Part shown: piece by piece, positions 27,438 to 36,994 of the stretch | How positions within the stretch are numbered: position 1 is the first letter of the stretch | Layout of the letters: each line of letters opens with the position of its first letter | NCBI GenBank assembly: GCA_013138975.1 | Contig: WTBR01000061.1 | Span: forward strand, 1-51,806 | Reading direction: 5' to 3' | DNA: 51,806 nt | DNA from: Bacteroidales bacterium | Lineage (GTDB): Bacteria > Bacteroidota > Bacteroidia > Bacteroidales > UBA12077 | Translations under genes and position numbers: made by a program | The notes under the pieces: model-generated | Databases searched by the model: none | What the model was told of the DNA's origin: nothing | The model's input: the letters and a program-made list of their open reading frames with translations, nothing else

Positions 27438-28817
27438 ATGAATTATACATCGAACAAATCTCTTGAAAGAGCAACATTAATTGTTACATCATTTGCTGCA
27501 TTTGTTACTCCCTTTATAGGGTCTGCCACAAATATTGCATTACCAGCAATCGGGATAGAATTCTCGGCAAATGCTGTTATGTTAAGTTGGGTAGCCACAT
27601 CATTTTTATTATCGGCAGCTGTTTTTTTAGCTCCATTTGGGCGGCTGGCTGACATTGTAGGTCGCAAAAAAATCTTTAATCTTGGATTAATCATTTTTAC
27701 TGTTGCATCTTTCTTTTGTGCATTTTCTCCAAATATTACGATTCTTATTTTTTGGCGAATTATTCAGGGAATAGGTGGTGCTTTAATATTTGGAACTGCT
27801 ATGGCAATTGTAACATCCGTTTTTCCTCGTGAGAAAAGAGGAAAAGCCCTGGGAATAGTTGTTGCTTCAGTTTATGCAGGATTAACTCTCGGCCCTTTTA
27901 TCGGGGGTTTTTTAACTAAAAATTGGGGTTGGGAAGGAATATTTCTTTTTACAGTTCCATTAGGTTTAATATCGATTGTTTTAAGTTTTATTTTCTTTAA
28001 AGAAGAATGGGCAGATGCAAAAGGCGAAAAATTTGATTGGAAAGGTTCGATCATATATGGTATTGCAATAATTTCTTTAATGTATGGATTTAGTAAGCTT
28101 CCTGATTTAAGCGGTGTTATTTTTACTTTATCCGGTATTTTGGGAATTATCGGGTTTGTATATTTTGAAAAAAGACAAGAATTTCCGGTAATAAATATTC
28201 AATTATTTCAAAACAATCGTGTTTTTGCATTTTCAAATTATGCAGCACTAATAAACTACAGTGCTACTTTTGCAATTGGATTCTTATTAAGTCTTTATTT
28301 ACAATACATAAAAGGATTAGATCCACAAGAAGCCGGACAAATACTTGTTATTCAACCCCTGTTAATGGCTATATTCTCTCCTATTACAGGAAAATTATCC
28401 GACAGAATTGATGCAGGAAAAGTTGCATCTATCGGTATGGCAATAATATCTATAGGACTACTACTAATTGGATTTATAGGAGCCAACACCAGTATTTGGT
28501 TTATTATTCCAATACTAGTTCTTTTTGGGATTGGGTATGCACTATTTTCTTCTCCCAACTCAAATGCGATAATGAGTTCAGTAGAAAAAAAATATTATGG
28601 TATTGCATCCGGAACTGTTGGCACTATGCGCTTAATTGGTCAAATGTCAAGTATGGGTATTGCCATGATGATCTTTTCAATATTTATGGGAAAAACAGAA
28701 ATAAATCCATCAAACTATACAGAATTTATTCATAGTATTCGAACAGTATTTTTCATTTTTGCAGTTCTCTGTTTTATTGGTATTTTCTTTTCATTAGCAC
28801 GTGGAAAATCGAAATAG
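27438..28817 (+). CDS. MFS drug exporter, DHA2 (EmrB/QacA) type
   Basis: 459 residues with about 14 hydrophobic helices. The first segment has GSATNIALPAIGIEF, the DHA2 motif D1 (ALPAL-like). The A-loop reads GRLADIVGRKKIF, and motif C-like GLTLGPFIGGFL occurs in TM5. These indicate a proton-coupled drug or metabolite exporter. No membrane-fusion partner or regulator is adjacent. A second, truncated member of the same family is at 50783. Confidence 0.88.
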   Translation: MNYTSNKSLERATLIVTSFAAFVTPFIGSATNIALPAIGIEFSANAVMLSWVATSFLLSAAVFLAPFGRLADIVGRKKIFNLGLIIFTVASFFCAFSPNITILIFWRIIQGIGGALIFGTAMAIVTSVFPREKRGKALGIVVASVYAGLTLGPFIGGFLTKNWGWEGIFLFTVPLGLISIVLSFIFFKEEWADAKGEKFDWKGSIIYGIAIISLMYGFSKLPDLSGVIFTLSGILGIIGFVYFEKRQEFPVINIQLFQNNRVFAFSNYAALINYSATFAIGFLLSLYLQYIKGLDPQEAGQILVIQPLLMAIFSPITGKLSDRIDAGKVASIGMAIISIGLLLIGFIGANTSIWFIIPILVLFGIGYALFSSPNSNAIMSSVEKKYYGIASGTVGTMRLIGQMSSMGIAMMIFSIFMGKTEINPSNYTEFIHSIRTVFFIFAVLCFIGIFFSLARGKSK

Positions 28818-28946
28818 AAAAATTCGCAATCCGTAAATTATACATTTACAAATACTAAATCTTAATTCGATAGAAAATGAATATTCTTGTTTTAAACTTT
28901 TAGTTTCTCTTATAATGGGTTAAAATTAATTCCTTAAAAAATCAAA

Positions 28947-29106
28947 AAAAAGAGGCTGTCCAAAAAGTCTCTTTAGTGTCATTCCCTTGAAAAAGGGAAT
29001 CTCTTAATTGAATTGCACACAATAAATTACGAGATCCCCAATCAAGTTGGGGATGACAGATAATGACTTTTGGGACAGCTCCTTTAACTTTTGGAACAGC
29101 TCCTTT
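28947..29106. repeat. Repeat element bounded by GAGGCTGTCCAAAAAG and CTTTTGGGACAGCTCCTTT
   Basis: About 160 bp with imperfect inverted ends. The right end is duplicated (ACTTTTGGGACAGCTCCTTT then ACTTTTGGAACAGCTCCTTT). Inside are two strong hairpins, ATTCCCTTGAAAAAGGGAAT (28981-29000) and CCCCAATCAAGTTGGGG (29037-29053). It shares its left end with the element at 20541. It sits between converging MFS and rsgA genes and contains no ORF. Confidence 0.65.
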
Positions 29107-29143
29107 AAATGATTTGTTTTTAGCGAATTATTTTCGACTAAAA

Positions 29144-30202
29144 TCAATGTTCCTTAAAAGGATTGTTTTTTACTTCTTTAACCATTTTAGAAAATGATTT
29201 TCCTTGTTTCCTTTTTTCGTGCACTGAAGTGGTAAAATGCAAAGCTTCTTTTCGCAGTTTAAGGTAGTTTTCGTATACTCCTTTGTCAATATCTCCATTT
29301 TTTACGGCCTTGATCACAGCACAAGCTTTTTCGTTGATATGCTGGCAGTTTTTGAATCGACATTGTCCTTCAAAACTGCTAATATCCAATACCTCTGACA
29401 GTGAATCGGTATCATCATTCGTAACTCCGAAAACTTTTATTCCCGGTGTGTCTATTAATATACCGGATCCTTCCATCAATATCATTTCCCGACGGGTAGA
29501 AGTATGTTTCCCTTTTCCGGTCGAGTCACTAATAGATGCTGTTTGCATGATTTCCTGTTTGCAAAGTACATTTATCAATGTGCTTTTTCCTACACCGGAA
29601 GAACCAATAAACACAACTGTTTCACCAATGGATATAAAATCACGTAATTGATCGATACTATCCTGTGATTGAATACTGGTAAAAAAAGTAGGAATTTTAT
29701 GGGATATGTGTTTCAAGGCATTTTCCACCTCATCCTTATTGAATCCCAAGTCTGTTTTTGTCAGCACCAATACTGGCTGTATATTCTCATCTGCAATCTG
29801 TAGCATAAAGCGTTCAATTCGTCGCACATTGAAATTATCGTCAAGACTTTGAACGATAAATGCTTTATCTACATGCGATGCAATAGCTTGTTTTTCGGAT
29901 ACCGTACCGCTTTTCAAACGGTATAGCGTTTTTTGACGGGCTAACATATCAAGAATTATTCCTTTATCAGCATCAATCATCTGAAAAATGACCCAATCTC
30001 CGGTGCAGGGATATTCAGAATTTTCTCTTCCATGTAGCATATTTCCTGTAAGTTCACAGGTAAAGGTCCCAGTCTCTGAAACTACTTCGTAGCAAGTTTT
30101 ATGTGTAATCGACACACGCCCATGCATAAATTCTGTGTAAATCGTTGCTTGCATTTGTTGGAATAATGATTCGTTCCAACCATATAATAATAAGTTATTC
30201 AT
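29144..30202 (-). CDS. rsgA: Ribosome small-subunit-dependent GTPase A
   Basis: 352 residues. An N-terminal OB fold (about 30-95) precedes the circularly permuted GTPase: G4 LTKTD (147-151), G1 GSSGVGKST (200-208), G3 DTPG (251-254). The zinc module has C281, C286, H288 and C294 (CRFKNCQHINEKAC). RsgA is a late assembly factor of the 30S ribosomal subunit and is regulated by (p)ppGpp. It is longer than many RsgA proteins because of the N-terminal extension, resembling the RsgA variant common in Bacteroidota and Firmicutes. About 66 nt separate its start from the stop of the upstream methyltransferase gene on the same strand. Confidence 0.93.
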   Translation of the reverse strand: MNNLLLYGWNESLFQQMQATIYTEFMHGRVSITHKTCYEVVSETGTFTCELTGNMLHGRENSEYPCTGDWVIFQMIDADKGIILDMLARQKTLYRLKSGTVSEKQAIASHVDKAFIVQSLDDNFNVRRIERFMLQIADENIQPVLVLTKTDLGFNKDEVENALKHISHKIPTFFTSIQSQDSIDQLRDFISIGETVVFIGSSGVGKSTLINVLCKQEIMQTASISDSTGKGKHTSTRREMILMEGSGILIDTPGIKVFGVTNDDTDSLSEVLDISSFEGQCRFKNCQHINEKACAVIKAVKNGDIDKGVYENYLKLRKEALHFTTSVHEKRKQGKSFSKMVKEVKNNPFKEH

Positions 30203-30268
30203 TGTTTTAAATTTTAATTACAGAAGAATTGTCCCTTTTTTTTAGAACAATCCTTCTTGCTTGATTAT

Positions 30269-31042
30269 TTAAATTTTCTTTCCGATATAGAATACATAGC
30301 CGTAATACTCTTTATACTTGTAATATAATTGAGTCTCATGTCGTTGGTTTGCTATGAATTCTTCCGCAGTTTTATTACCTGCATGTTTCTTCAAGAAGGC
30401 TTCCTGAGCAGAAACTTGCGGAGCATAAAAATGTTCAGTCCAACAATTTTCCGGCAAGATAAAAGAAGCAACTGGAATAAATCCAGCTTTTTGCATTTGC
30501 GCTACCTTATTTGAAATAGTGTCTATTTCAGGATAAGCATCCTGCCAAAACTCATCGATTTCGGAAGGACGTTCTTCGGTAAACCACGATACTTCTGATA
30601 CGGCAATGTAAGCTCCTTTTTTTAGAAGATTTCGCCATTCGTTTAAGCCTCGTTCAAATCCAATATTATAGATTGCTCCTTCCGACCAGATCAGGTCTAA
30701 TTCTTCATTTTTAAAAGGAAGATTATCCATTGAACCGACGATGCCTTTAATTCTATCTTGAAGATTCAGTTTGTTGGCATTAGAATTGAACAAGTTTATA
30801 AAAAGGGGAAACAAGTCTATTCCTGTAATAAATCCAGGTGCATTTTGTGCAATCACCATAGTTTGACCACCAGTTCCGCAGCCAATATCAGCAATACGGG
30901 ATTCCTTGGTAAGATTATCGATAAAGCTCAGTGCTTTGATTGTTACTTCAGGACTTCCGGGCCCTTGTCGTTCAACACTTGAAAAATATTCGCAGATTAA
31001 ATTGAAATCGAATTCGTGAATTGATTTATTTTCGTTACTCAT
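30269..31042 (-). CDS. SAM-dependent class I methyltransferase
   Basis: From the Met at 31042 ([20 protein letters not shown]) the protein has 257 residues; a start 22 codons upstream gives an implausible N-terminus. Motif I is [14 protein letters not shown], followed by [10 protein letters not shown] (motif II) and [20 protein letters not shown] (motif IV/post-motif). The pattern fits the Methyltransf_11/25 group acting on small molecules. It may be co-transcribed with rsgA. Substrate unknown. Confidence 0.85.
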   Translation of the reverse strand: MSNENKSIHEFDFNLICEYFSSVERQGPGSPEVTIKALSFIDNLTKESRIADIGCGTGGQTMVIAQNAPGFITGIDLFPLFINLFNSNANKLNLQDRIKGIVGSMDNLPFKNEELDLIWSEGAIYNIGFERGLNEWRNLLKKGAYIAVSEVSWFTEERPSEIDEFWQDAYPEIDTISNKVAQMQKAGFIPVASFILPENCWTEHFYAPQVSAQEAFLKKHAGNKTAEEFIANQRHETQLYYKYKEYYGYVFYIGKKI

Positions 31043-31108
31043 GATGTTTAAATTTATATTGTTGAAACCATGGCAGATGAATATAATTTCTCTTTTGCCA
31101 AGTCTCAA

Positions 31109-31721
31109 TTTGTAATTTAATATATAGACATGCTAATAACTCTGGCAAGAATATGCCTGAGCTTAAATAAGGGATAACCTTGGTAGAATACCAAAGGTTA
31201 TTTACTTCACAATTTCCGTCATAAAATTAATCATCAAACGTTTTTAATTTAAGCAAAATTAGGAATTTTTTTTAAATTGCTGATTATTAACTTGATTTAT
31301 TTAACTTCAATTAAATAAGAACCTTAGCTGTTAATTGCAATTTAGTGCAAAAAAAAGATTTATTAAAAGTTTTGGTAAGTACAATAAAACACTAAAAATA
31401 AATACAATCGTATCACGACTAAAAGTCGTGCTACAATGATAAAAATATTTGACCTTTTAGTTATTCATAGCACGACTTGAAGTCGTACCATGAATGCAAG
31501 CGGTGCTAAAAATAAATGAAAATGTTAACTATGGAAAAAGACATTATATACCATCTTAGCTGTCTTTTATATTTCTAATTTAGTGACAGAAATAAAATCA
31601 TCTAGCTTAAAAATCAAACTAAATTTTTATATTTGATTAAAGCAGACATACATTCGTATCACGACTAAAAGGCATGCTATGAATGCAAAAAAATAAAATA
31701 AATTAATCTTAAAATACCCTT
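31109..31721. other. Long intergenic region with CACGACTT palindromes
   Basis: About 600 nt without a gene. It has two good palindromes (31414-31430 CACGACTAAAAGTCGTG; 31471-31486 CACGACTTGAAGTCGT) and a degenerate third (31660-31676 CACGACTAAAAGGCATG), each in a CGTATCACGAC or TCATAGCACGAC context. The rest is AT-rich and probably carries the divergent promoters for the methyltransferase and mazG-like genes. Confidence 0.55.
31414..31486. repeat. Pair of REP-like CACGACTT/AAGTCGTG palindromes
   Basis: Two members of one palindrome family, 40 bp apart, with related ones at 27387 and 31660. Flanking words ATCGTATCACGAC and TCATAGCACGAC, and CATGAATGC after the palindrome, are also shared, so the repeated unit is longer than the hairpin itself. 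Confidence 0.65.
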
Positions 31722-32048
31722 ATGACAATTCAAGAAGCACAAAATAAAGTAGACAATTGGATAAAAACATACGGTGTTCGTTATTTTAATGAGCTTACTA
31801 ATATAGTTTTACTAACCGAAGAAGTGGGTGAACTAGCCAGAATTATTGCAAGAAAATATGGAGAGCAATCTTTTAAAGAAAGTGATAAAAACAAGAACCT
31901 GGAAGAAGAAATGGCTGATATTCTTTTTGTATTAATTTGTTTAGCCAATCAGACAGGGGTAGATTTAAACAGTGCTCTCACAAAAAGTTTGGAAAAGAAA
32001 ACTCAACGCGATAGTACTCGTCATTTAAATAATGAAAAACTAAAATAG
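31722..32048 (+). CDS. MazG-like nucleotide pyrophosphohydrolase
   Basis: 108 residues, the single-domain length. The metal-binding motif is LTEEVGELARIIARKYG (about 28-44), with a second EEMADILFVLICLANQTGVD (66-85), together the EExxE/ExxD arrangement of all-alpha NTP pyrophosphatases. The family hydrolyses non-canonical or surplus (d)NTPs to the monophosphate. It lies 186 nt upstream of deoC on the same strand. Both genes concern nucleotides, but the gap makes one operon uncertain. Confidence 0.88.
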   Translation: MTIQEAQNKVDNWIKTYGVRYFNELTNIVLLTEEVGELARIIARKYGEQSFKESDKNKNLEEEMADILFVLICLANQTGVDLNSALTKSLEKKTQRDSTRHLNNEKLK

Positions 32049-32234
32049 AATTGTTTTTTCCTGTTTTTTTTCAAAAAACTTCCGTTTACTTCTGAATTTT
32101 TCAATCAAAGTTGTAATTTGTAATTCTTTGCTAATTATTAATTATTTTTGTTATTCCTTTAGTATATAGCAAACTCAAATTTTTAGCAATTAAATATAAA
32201 TCACCTAAAAAATTCTTTTTTAAAGAAAGGAAAT

Positions 32235-33182
32235 ATGATGCCAACAACAATAAAACAAACTCCATTAGTTAAATTCCCAAAAAGTGAAATGTTAAAGCTC
32301 ATAAAAAGCTTTAGTCCTGAAAGGATTGCAACATTTCTTGATGTTACCGATTTAAAGGCAGATACTTTAGGTCCAAAATTAGATAAAATGGCTAATTGGG
32401 CTATTTCATTAAAATGTGCATCTGTTTGTGTAAATCCGGTAGAAGTAGACCGACTGCCTATGCTGTTAAAAGGTTCTGATGTAACAGAAACTTATGTTAT
32501 GGATTTTCCTTTAGGTAAGGTTGATATTGATTTAAAAGCCCGAATGACAGAAGACACTGTGCAGAAAAGCCGAAAATTACGTGGCGAAGGTGAAGGGCAT
32601 ATTGACATTGATATTGTAATAAACGTTGGTAGATTCAAGGCGGATCATAAATACGCTCTTGAAGAAATAAATGCTATGTGCGAAGCTGCTGAAGGTGAAG
32701 TTGTAAAAGTTATTGTTAGAAGCTCTGAACTTACTGAAGAAGAACTTGTGACAATTGCAGAAATAGTTGGCGAATCAAAAGCTCAATTTATAAAAAACTC
32801 AACCGGAATGGATGCTTATGGCGCAATGCCGGAGCATATGAGAATAATGCGTAAAATTATTGGAAATAAAAAAGGGGTTAAAGCTGCCGGTGGCATTTCT
32901 GATGCTATGACAGCAATGAGACTTATTTATGCCGGAGCTCCTGATGAATCAACACAAACCCCTGATTTATTTAGAATTGGAACTAGTGGCCCCTTGAATA
33001 TTGTTTCATCAATGGGTTGGTTATTACATAATACGGAAGACTGGTTGGATGCAGGAATCATTCCTTGTAAGGTTTGTCCTTTTAATTATACATCAAAACT
33101 TCGCCCTGAATTAAGAGTCCTTAGTCAAAACAGGTGTAAGGAATGTATCCATAATCATTACAGAAAAAATAAAGATTTTTAA
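32235..33182 (+). CDS. deoC: Deoxyribose-phosphate aldolase with C-terminal Cys-rich extension
   Basis: 315 residues. DeoC signatures are VCVNPVEV, HIDIDIVINVGRFKAD (substrate-activating Asp), QFIKNSTGMDAYGAM (Schiff-base Lys) and VKAAGGISDAMTAMRLI (second Lys). DeoC splits 2-deoxyribose-5-phosphate into glyceraldehyde-3-phosphate and acetaldehyde. The protein is about 55 residues longer than E. coli DeoC. The extension holds C278-x2-C281 and C301-x2-C304, a likely metal or Fe-S site. A purine-rich AAAGAAAGGAAATATG gives a good Shine-Dalgarno. The next gene, 58 nt downstream, encodes an aldehyde:ferredoxin oxidoreductase, a natural sink for the acetaldehyde. Confidence 0.92.
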   Translation: MMPTTIKQTPLVKFPKSEMLKLIKSFSPERIATFLDVTDLKADTLGPKLDKMANWAISLKCASVCVNPVEVDRLPMLLKGSDVTETYVMDFPLGKVDIDLKARMTEDTVQKSRKLRGEGEGHIDIDIVINVGRFKADHKYALEEINAMCEAAEGEVVKVIVRSSELTEEELVTIAEIVGESKAQFIKNSTGMDAYGAMPEHMRIMRKIIGNKKGVKAAGGISDAMTAMRLIYAGAPDESTQTPDLFRIGTSGPLNIVSSMGWLLHNTEDWLDAGIIPCKVCPFNYTSKLRPELRVLSQNRCKECIHNHYRKNKDF

Positions 33183-33240
33183 TCTTATAAACTTCTGCGG
33201 TTAAACAACTTACATTGGTAAATTACAAAAAATAAAGAAG

Positions 33241-35085
33241 ATGAAAAATATAAAAGGCGGATATCATAATAAATTACTTAGAGTAAATTTAACTGACCAC
33301 AGTCATAAGATTGAAGAAATTCAAGAAGAAATTTTACTTAACTATATTGGTGGCCGTGGACTTGGAGTAAAACTACTGTTTGATGAGCTCCCAGCAAAAA
33401 CAGATGCCTTAAGCCCTGAAAATAAATTGTTATTTGTTTCTGCTCCGCTTCATGGAAGCAATGCTGCAACTGCAAGTCGTTTTTCTGTTGTTTGTAAATC
33501 TCCTTTAACCGGAGGAATTGGAGAAACTAATTCGGGTGGTCATTTTGGCGTTGATTTTAAAAATACCGGATTCGATGTTTTAATTCTTGAAGGAAAATCA
33601 GAATATCCTTGTTATATTTTTTTAGACGGAGAAAATGTAATTATTAAGGATGCTCAGAAAATTTGGGGTAAAACTACAGATGTTACTACTGACATTTTAC
33701 TTGAAGAGACGGATCCAAAAGCCGGGGTTGCCTGTATTGGCCCTGCAGGAGAAAAAGGGTCTTTAATTTCTACAATAGTAAACGAAAAAGGGCATAATTC
33801 AGGAAGAACCGGAGTTGGTGCTGTAATGGGATCAAAAAACTTAAAAGCAATTGTAGCAAAAGGTTCAAAAGACACTCCTTATGCCAATGAAGAAATATTA
33901 AAAGATGCAAAAAAGGAATGGCAAACTTTTATTGGCGAAGCCCCTTTAACAAAAAACGCATTAAAGGAATATGGTACTCCTGCTTTGGTTAAAATTATAA
34001 ATGATCGTGGGGGTTTCCCAACTAAAAATTTTCAGGAAGGATATTTTGCGAATGCAGAATCTATATCCGGAGAAACCATTAAAGAACTTTATTACGTGAG
34101 AAGTCAGCCTTGCAAAGCCTGCCCTATAGGTTGTGCTCATTTAACAAAAACCCCGGATAGAAGTGGTAAAGGGCCTGAATTTGAAACCGTTTGGTCTTTG
34201 GGAGCAGCTTGTTTTGTGCATGATCTGGAAAAAATCACCAATGCAAATTACAATTGTAATGAATATGGAATAGATACAATTTCGGTTGGTAGCACTATTG
34301 CCTGTGCAATGGAACTTTCTGAAAAAGGATATTTCGATGAAGAAACTTATGAATTAATAAGAAAAGATCTGGGTCGTGATTTAAAATTTGGCGATGCTGA
34401 AGCAATGCTAAAGCTTACAGAACTAGCCGGGAAATGCGAAGGCTTTGGTGAATTAATTACAATGGGAAGTTTAAAGTTGGCTCAAAAATTTGGGCATCCT
34501 GAAATTGCAATGCAGGTTAAGGGACTGGAACTACCGGCTTATGATCCTCGTGGATTTTATGGAATGAGTCTATCTCTTTCAACAAGTAATCGTGGTGGAT
34601 GTCATTTAAAAGCATATTTAGTTTCAACGGAAGCTCTTGCTACTCCATTCGAAATTGACAGATTTTCTGAAGAGGGAAAACCCGGACTCGTTAAGTTATA
34701 TCAGGATTTAATTGCAACAATTGATTCGATGGGTGTATGCATTTTCACAAGTTTTGCTTTAAATCCTATCCATTATGCAAATATGATGTCTGCAGTTACG
34801 GGAGTGCAAATAGATTCAATTGAGTTATTGAAAATTGGAGAAAGAATTTGGAATCTAGAAAAATTATTCAACTTACGTGAGGGCTTAAGCAGAAAAGATG
34901 ATTCCTTACCTTCTCGTTTACTAAATGAAGCTTTTGAATCAGGTCATTCAAAAGGAATAAAAGTAAATCTTGAGCCTTTATTAGATAAATATTACGAATT
35001 ACGTGGATGGAATAACGAAGGGCTTCCTTTGGAAGAAAAACTAAAAGAATTAAATTTATTAGAAGAAAGAAAGAGTTTTTTATAA
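33241..35085 (+). CDS. Aldehyde:ferredoxin oxidoreductase (tungstopterin AOR family)
   Basis: The 614-residue length is normal for AOR. The N-terminal domain has YIGGRGLGVKLLFDE and SRFSVVCKSPLTGGIGETNS; GRTGVGAVMGSKNLKAI follows near 188-204. [4Fe-4S] ligands are C291-x2-C294-x3-C298 plus probably C500. NEYGIDTISVG (341-351) matches the pterin-binding DxxGxD-like motif. AORs oxidise aldehydes to acids with ferredoxin, using a tungsten bis-pterin cofactor, in the cytoplasm. Directly after deoC, the likely substrate is acetaldehyde from deoxyribose breakdown (inference). No pterin-biosynthesis or tungstate-transport genes are in the window. An obligately or facultatively anaerobic host is implied. 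Confidence 0.9.
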   Translation: MKNIKGGYHNKLLRVNLTDHSHKIEEIQEEILLNYIGGRGLGVKLLFDELPAKTDALSPENKLLFVSAPLHGSNAATASRFSVVCKSPLTGGIGETNSGGHFGVDFKNTGFDVLILEGKSEYPCYIFLDGENVIIKDAQKIWGKTTDVTTDILLEETDPKAGVACIGPAGEKGSLISTIVNEKGHNSGRTGVGAVMGSKNLKAIVAKGSKDTPYANEEILKDAKKEWQTFIGEAPLTKNALKEYGTPALVKIINDRGGFPTKNFQEGYFANAESISGETIKELYYVRSQPCKACPIGCAHLTKTPDRSGKGPEFETVWSLGAACFVHDLEKITNANYNCNEYGIDTISVGSTIACAMELSEKGYFDEETYELIRKDLGRDLKFGDAEAMLKLTELAGKCEGFGELITMGSLKLAQKFGHPEIAMQVKGLELPAYDPRGFYGMSLSLSTSNRGGCHLKAYLVSTEALATPFEIDRFSEEGKPGLVKLYQDLIATIDSMGVCIFTSFALNPIHYANMMSAVTGVQIDSIELLKIGERIWNLEKLFNLREGLSRKDDSLPSRLLNEAFESGHSKGIKVNLEPLLDKYYELRGWNNEGLPLEEKLKELNLLEERKSFL

Positions 35086-35103
35086 AAATATTAATAAAAA
35101 CAA

Positions 35104-35135
35104 TACCTAACAGGTTTTAAAAACCTAACAAGTCT
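35104..35135. repeat. Variant of the RAYT-associated palindrome
   Basis: TACCTAACAGGTTTTAAAAA matches the left arm and centre of the palindromes at 3673 and 4564, but the right arm (ACCTAACAAGTCT) is altered, so the hairpin is shorter. It lies between the AOR gene and the next gene. Confidence 0.6.
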
Positions 35136-35153
35136 AATTAAAAAGTTTTGAGA

Positions 35154-35849
35154 ATGAGAACATTAAAAAGTTTTTGCGTATTGACTCTTTTTTTCTTTAT
35201 TAATTTCAATATTTATGCTGGCGGATTCCAATGTATTAAATATGAAATTGAATTTACTTTAATAAATGGAAGTACGATTAAAGGATATTATCCAACTGGA
35301 AATTATGAAAAGATGTTTGACTTTGATGATGTATCTTTTTTGGACATGATAAAGCATTTTAAAACTTCAATTAATGATTCAATTACAATCTATAAAGAAA
35401 TTGTTCTAATAAGTTACCCTGAAATAGAAGTTTTCAACAAGGCAGATTGTAGATTTAAATTAAATACTTCATACCCTGAAAATGTTGTTACGCTTGATAT
35501 TGATGATATTATAAGTTTAAGAATAATTGAAACATCACATTGTTCTATTTGTGATGGAGAAAATTATTATTGGAATGGGATAAGTCCAAATGTGATAACT
35601 GAGTTGTCTGAAGAAGAAATAAATCTTTTAATTGATAAGGAACCAAATAATGTATACATTTTCTGGTACGAAGAATTGGAATATACCAATTATTATGCGT
35701 TGAGTTATGACAATGACATTAACAAAGAAAATCTTCAAAATATCTGTGAAAGTTTGAAAAGTGAATATAACTATCACTACTATGAGAAGCTAAAAGAAAC
35801 TCTAAAAGAAAAGAATATTATTTTGCTAAGAATATTTTGGGGTTCATAA
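35154..35849 (+). CDS. Secreted protein of unknown function
   Basis: 231 residues from the ATG at 35154 (a TTG two codons upstream is less likely). A signal peptide (MRTLKSFCVLTLFFFINFNI) is evident, ending near YAGG. Four mature cysteines occur: near residue 28, in NKADCRF, and in the HCSICDG pair. The protein is acidic and Asn/Tyr-rich (EELEYTNYYALSYDNDIN). No known family recognised. Local gene order suggests a monocistronic unit. Codon usage looks AT-rich like its neighbours. Confidence 0.6.
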   Translation: MRTLKSFCVLTLFFFINFNIYAGGFQCIKYEIEFTLINGSTIKGYYPTGNYEKMFDFDDVSFLDMIKHFKTSINDSITIYKEIVLISYPEIEVFNKADCRFKLNTSYPENVVTLDIDDIISLRIIETSHCSICDGENYYWNGISPNVITELSEEEINLLIDKEPNNVYIFWYEELEYTNYYALSYDNDINKENLQNICESLKSEYNYHYYEKLKETLKEKNIILLRIFWGS

Positions 35850-36241
35850 AATAAAATTTTTAACAAGTGCTAACCGCCCATCAAATCTCGGTGGGAATTC
35901 AAAAAGTAGTTAAAATTATAAAAACACTTCGACGTTCTCAGTGTGACAATCTAAACACAAGGATTCGGATAAGTGTATTGAAGGTTTTCGAAGCATTTCA
36001 CTTTCAAAACTACACTTAGTAAATTTGTTTATTAAATCAAATTTTTTTGTTAATTGGCAATGACGAATTGGTAATATTGCAAAGGAATACAAGATGTGTA
36101 TTAGCTTTTAAACTCTGCATTAATAATGATATTGCTGTGGCATTGTTATTTTCACTCATTAATCTTAACAAAAACTTAATGTTTACTTCATAATCAATTA
36201 TCAATTTTTCGTTTATTTTACATAAACAAATATTGTATAAA
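35850..36241. other. Intergenic region
   Basis: Contains a degenerate TGTCGAA-type repeat (AACACTTCGACGTTCTCAGT near 35926), related to the elements near 20.57 kb. No gene or clear terminator seen. Confidence 0.4.
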
Positions 36242-36868
36242 ATGAACTTATTGTTAATCAGTTTTGCAGCTTTATTTTCTGTTATAAATCCATTGGGCAC
36301 ATTGCCTATTTTTATTGGTCTTACAAAAGATAAACATAAAAAAGAAATAACTTCAGTTGCTATTTGGGCTTCTATCAACACATTTATCATATTGCTTGTA
36401 TCATTTTTTTTAGGAAATTATTTGCTTGATTTTTTTGGAATTAGTTTAAATTCATTGAGAATTTCCGGTGGTATTATTATTGCTTCTTCCGGATTTGCTT
36501 TGCTTACAGGAGGTTTTAGCAAACATAAGGGGATGAAAAAAAGAGAAAAGGACGATGCTTATACACGTTCTGAAATTTCACTGACCCCTTTAGCAATACC
36601 TATGTTAGCAGGACCCGGCTCTATATCTTTATTAATAACATATAATCAAGAAAATCCAATATATACTCATAAATTAATATTAGTAACTTCAATTTTATTA
36701 GTGTGTCTAATAACTTTTTTATTATTAATCAGTTCAAGATTTATAGTCAAAGCTTTAGGTGCTTCTGGAATAAATGCTTTATCACGGATAATTGGATTTA
36801 TTGTAATTTCAATCGGGGTAGAATTTATTTTAAGCACAATTTTAAAAATTATTAATAATATTATTTAA
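36242..36868 (+). CDS. MarC family integral membrane protein
   Basis: 208 residues from the ATG at 36242 (MNLLLISFAALFSVINPLG); a TTG three codons earlier is unlikely. Six hydrophobic helices are visible, with the family motifs FSVINPLGTLPIFIGLT near the N-terminus, RISGGIIIASSGFALLTGG, and LAIPMLAGPGSISLLI in the second half. The family was once linked to multiple antibiotic resistance, but its transport function is unproven. Monocistronic. Confidence 0.88.
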   Translation: MNLLLISFAALFSVINPLGTLPIFIGLTKDKHKKEITSVAIWASINTFIILLVSFFLGNYLLDFFGISLNSLRISGGIIIASSGFALLTGGFSKHKGMKKREKDDAYTRSEISLTPLAIPMLAGPGSISLLITYNQENPIYTHKLILVTSILLVCLITFLLLISSRFIVKALGASGINALSRIIGFIVISIGVEFILSTILKIINNII

Positions 36869-36994
36869 ACATCAAATTTTACTTATCAAATAATTATTAG
36901 TTTATAATCTTGCTGTATTCGCATATATGCATCAAAACAATTTGTCATATTGAACCGAATAATGAATGATCTAGTTATTTTTATGGAATGACAC

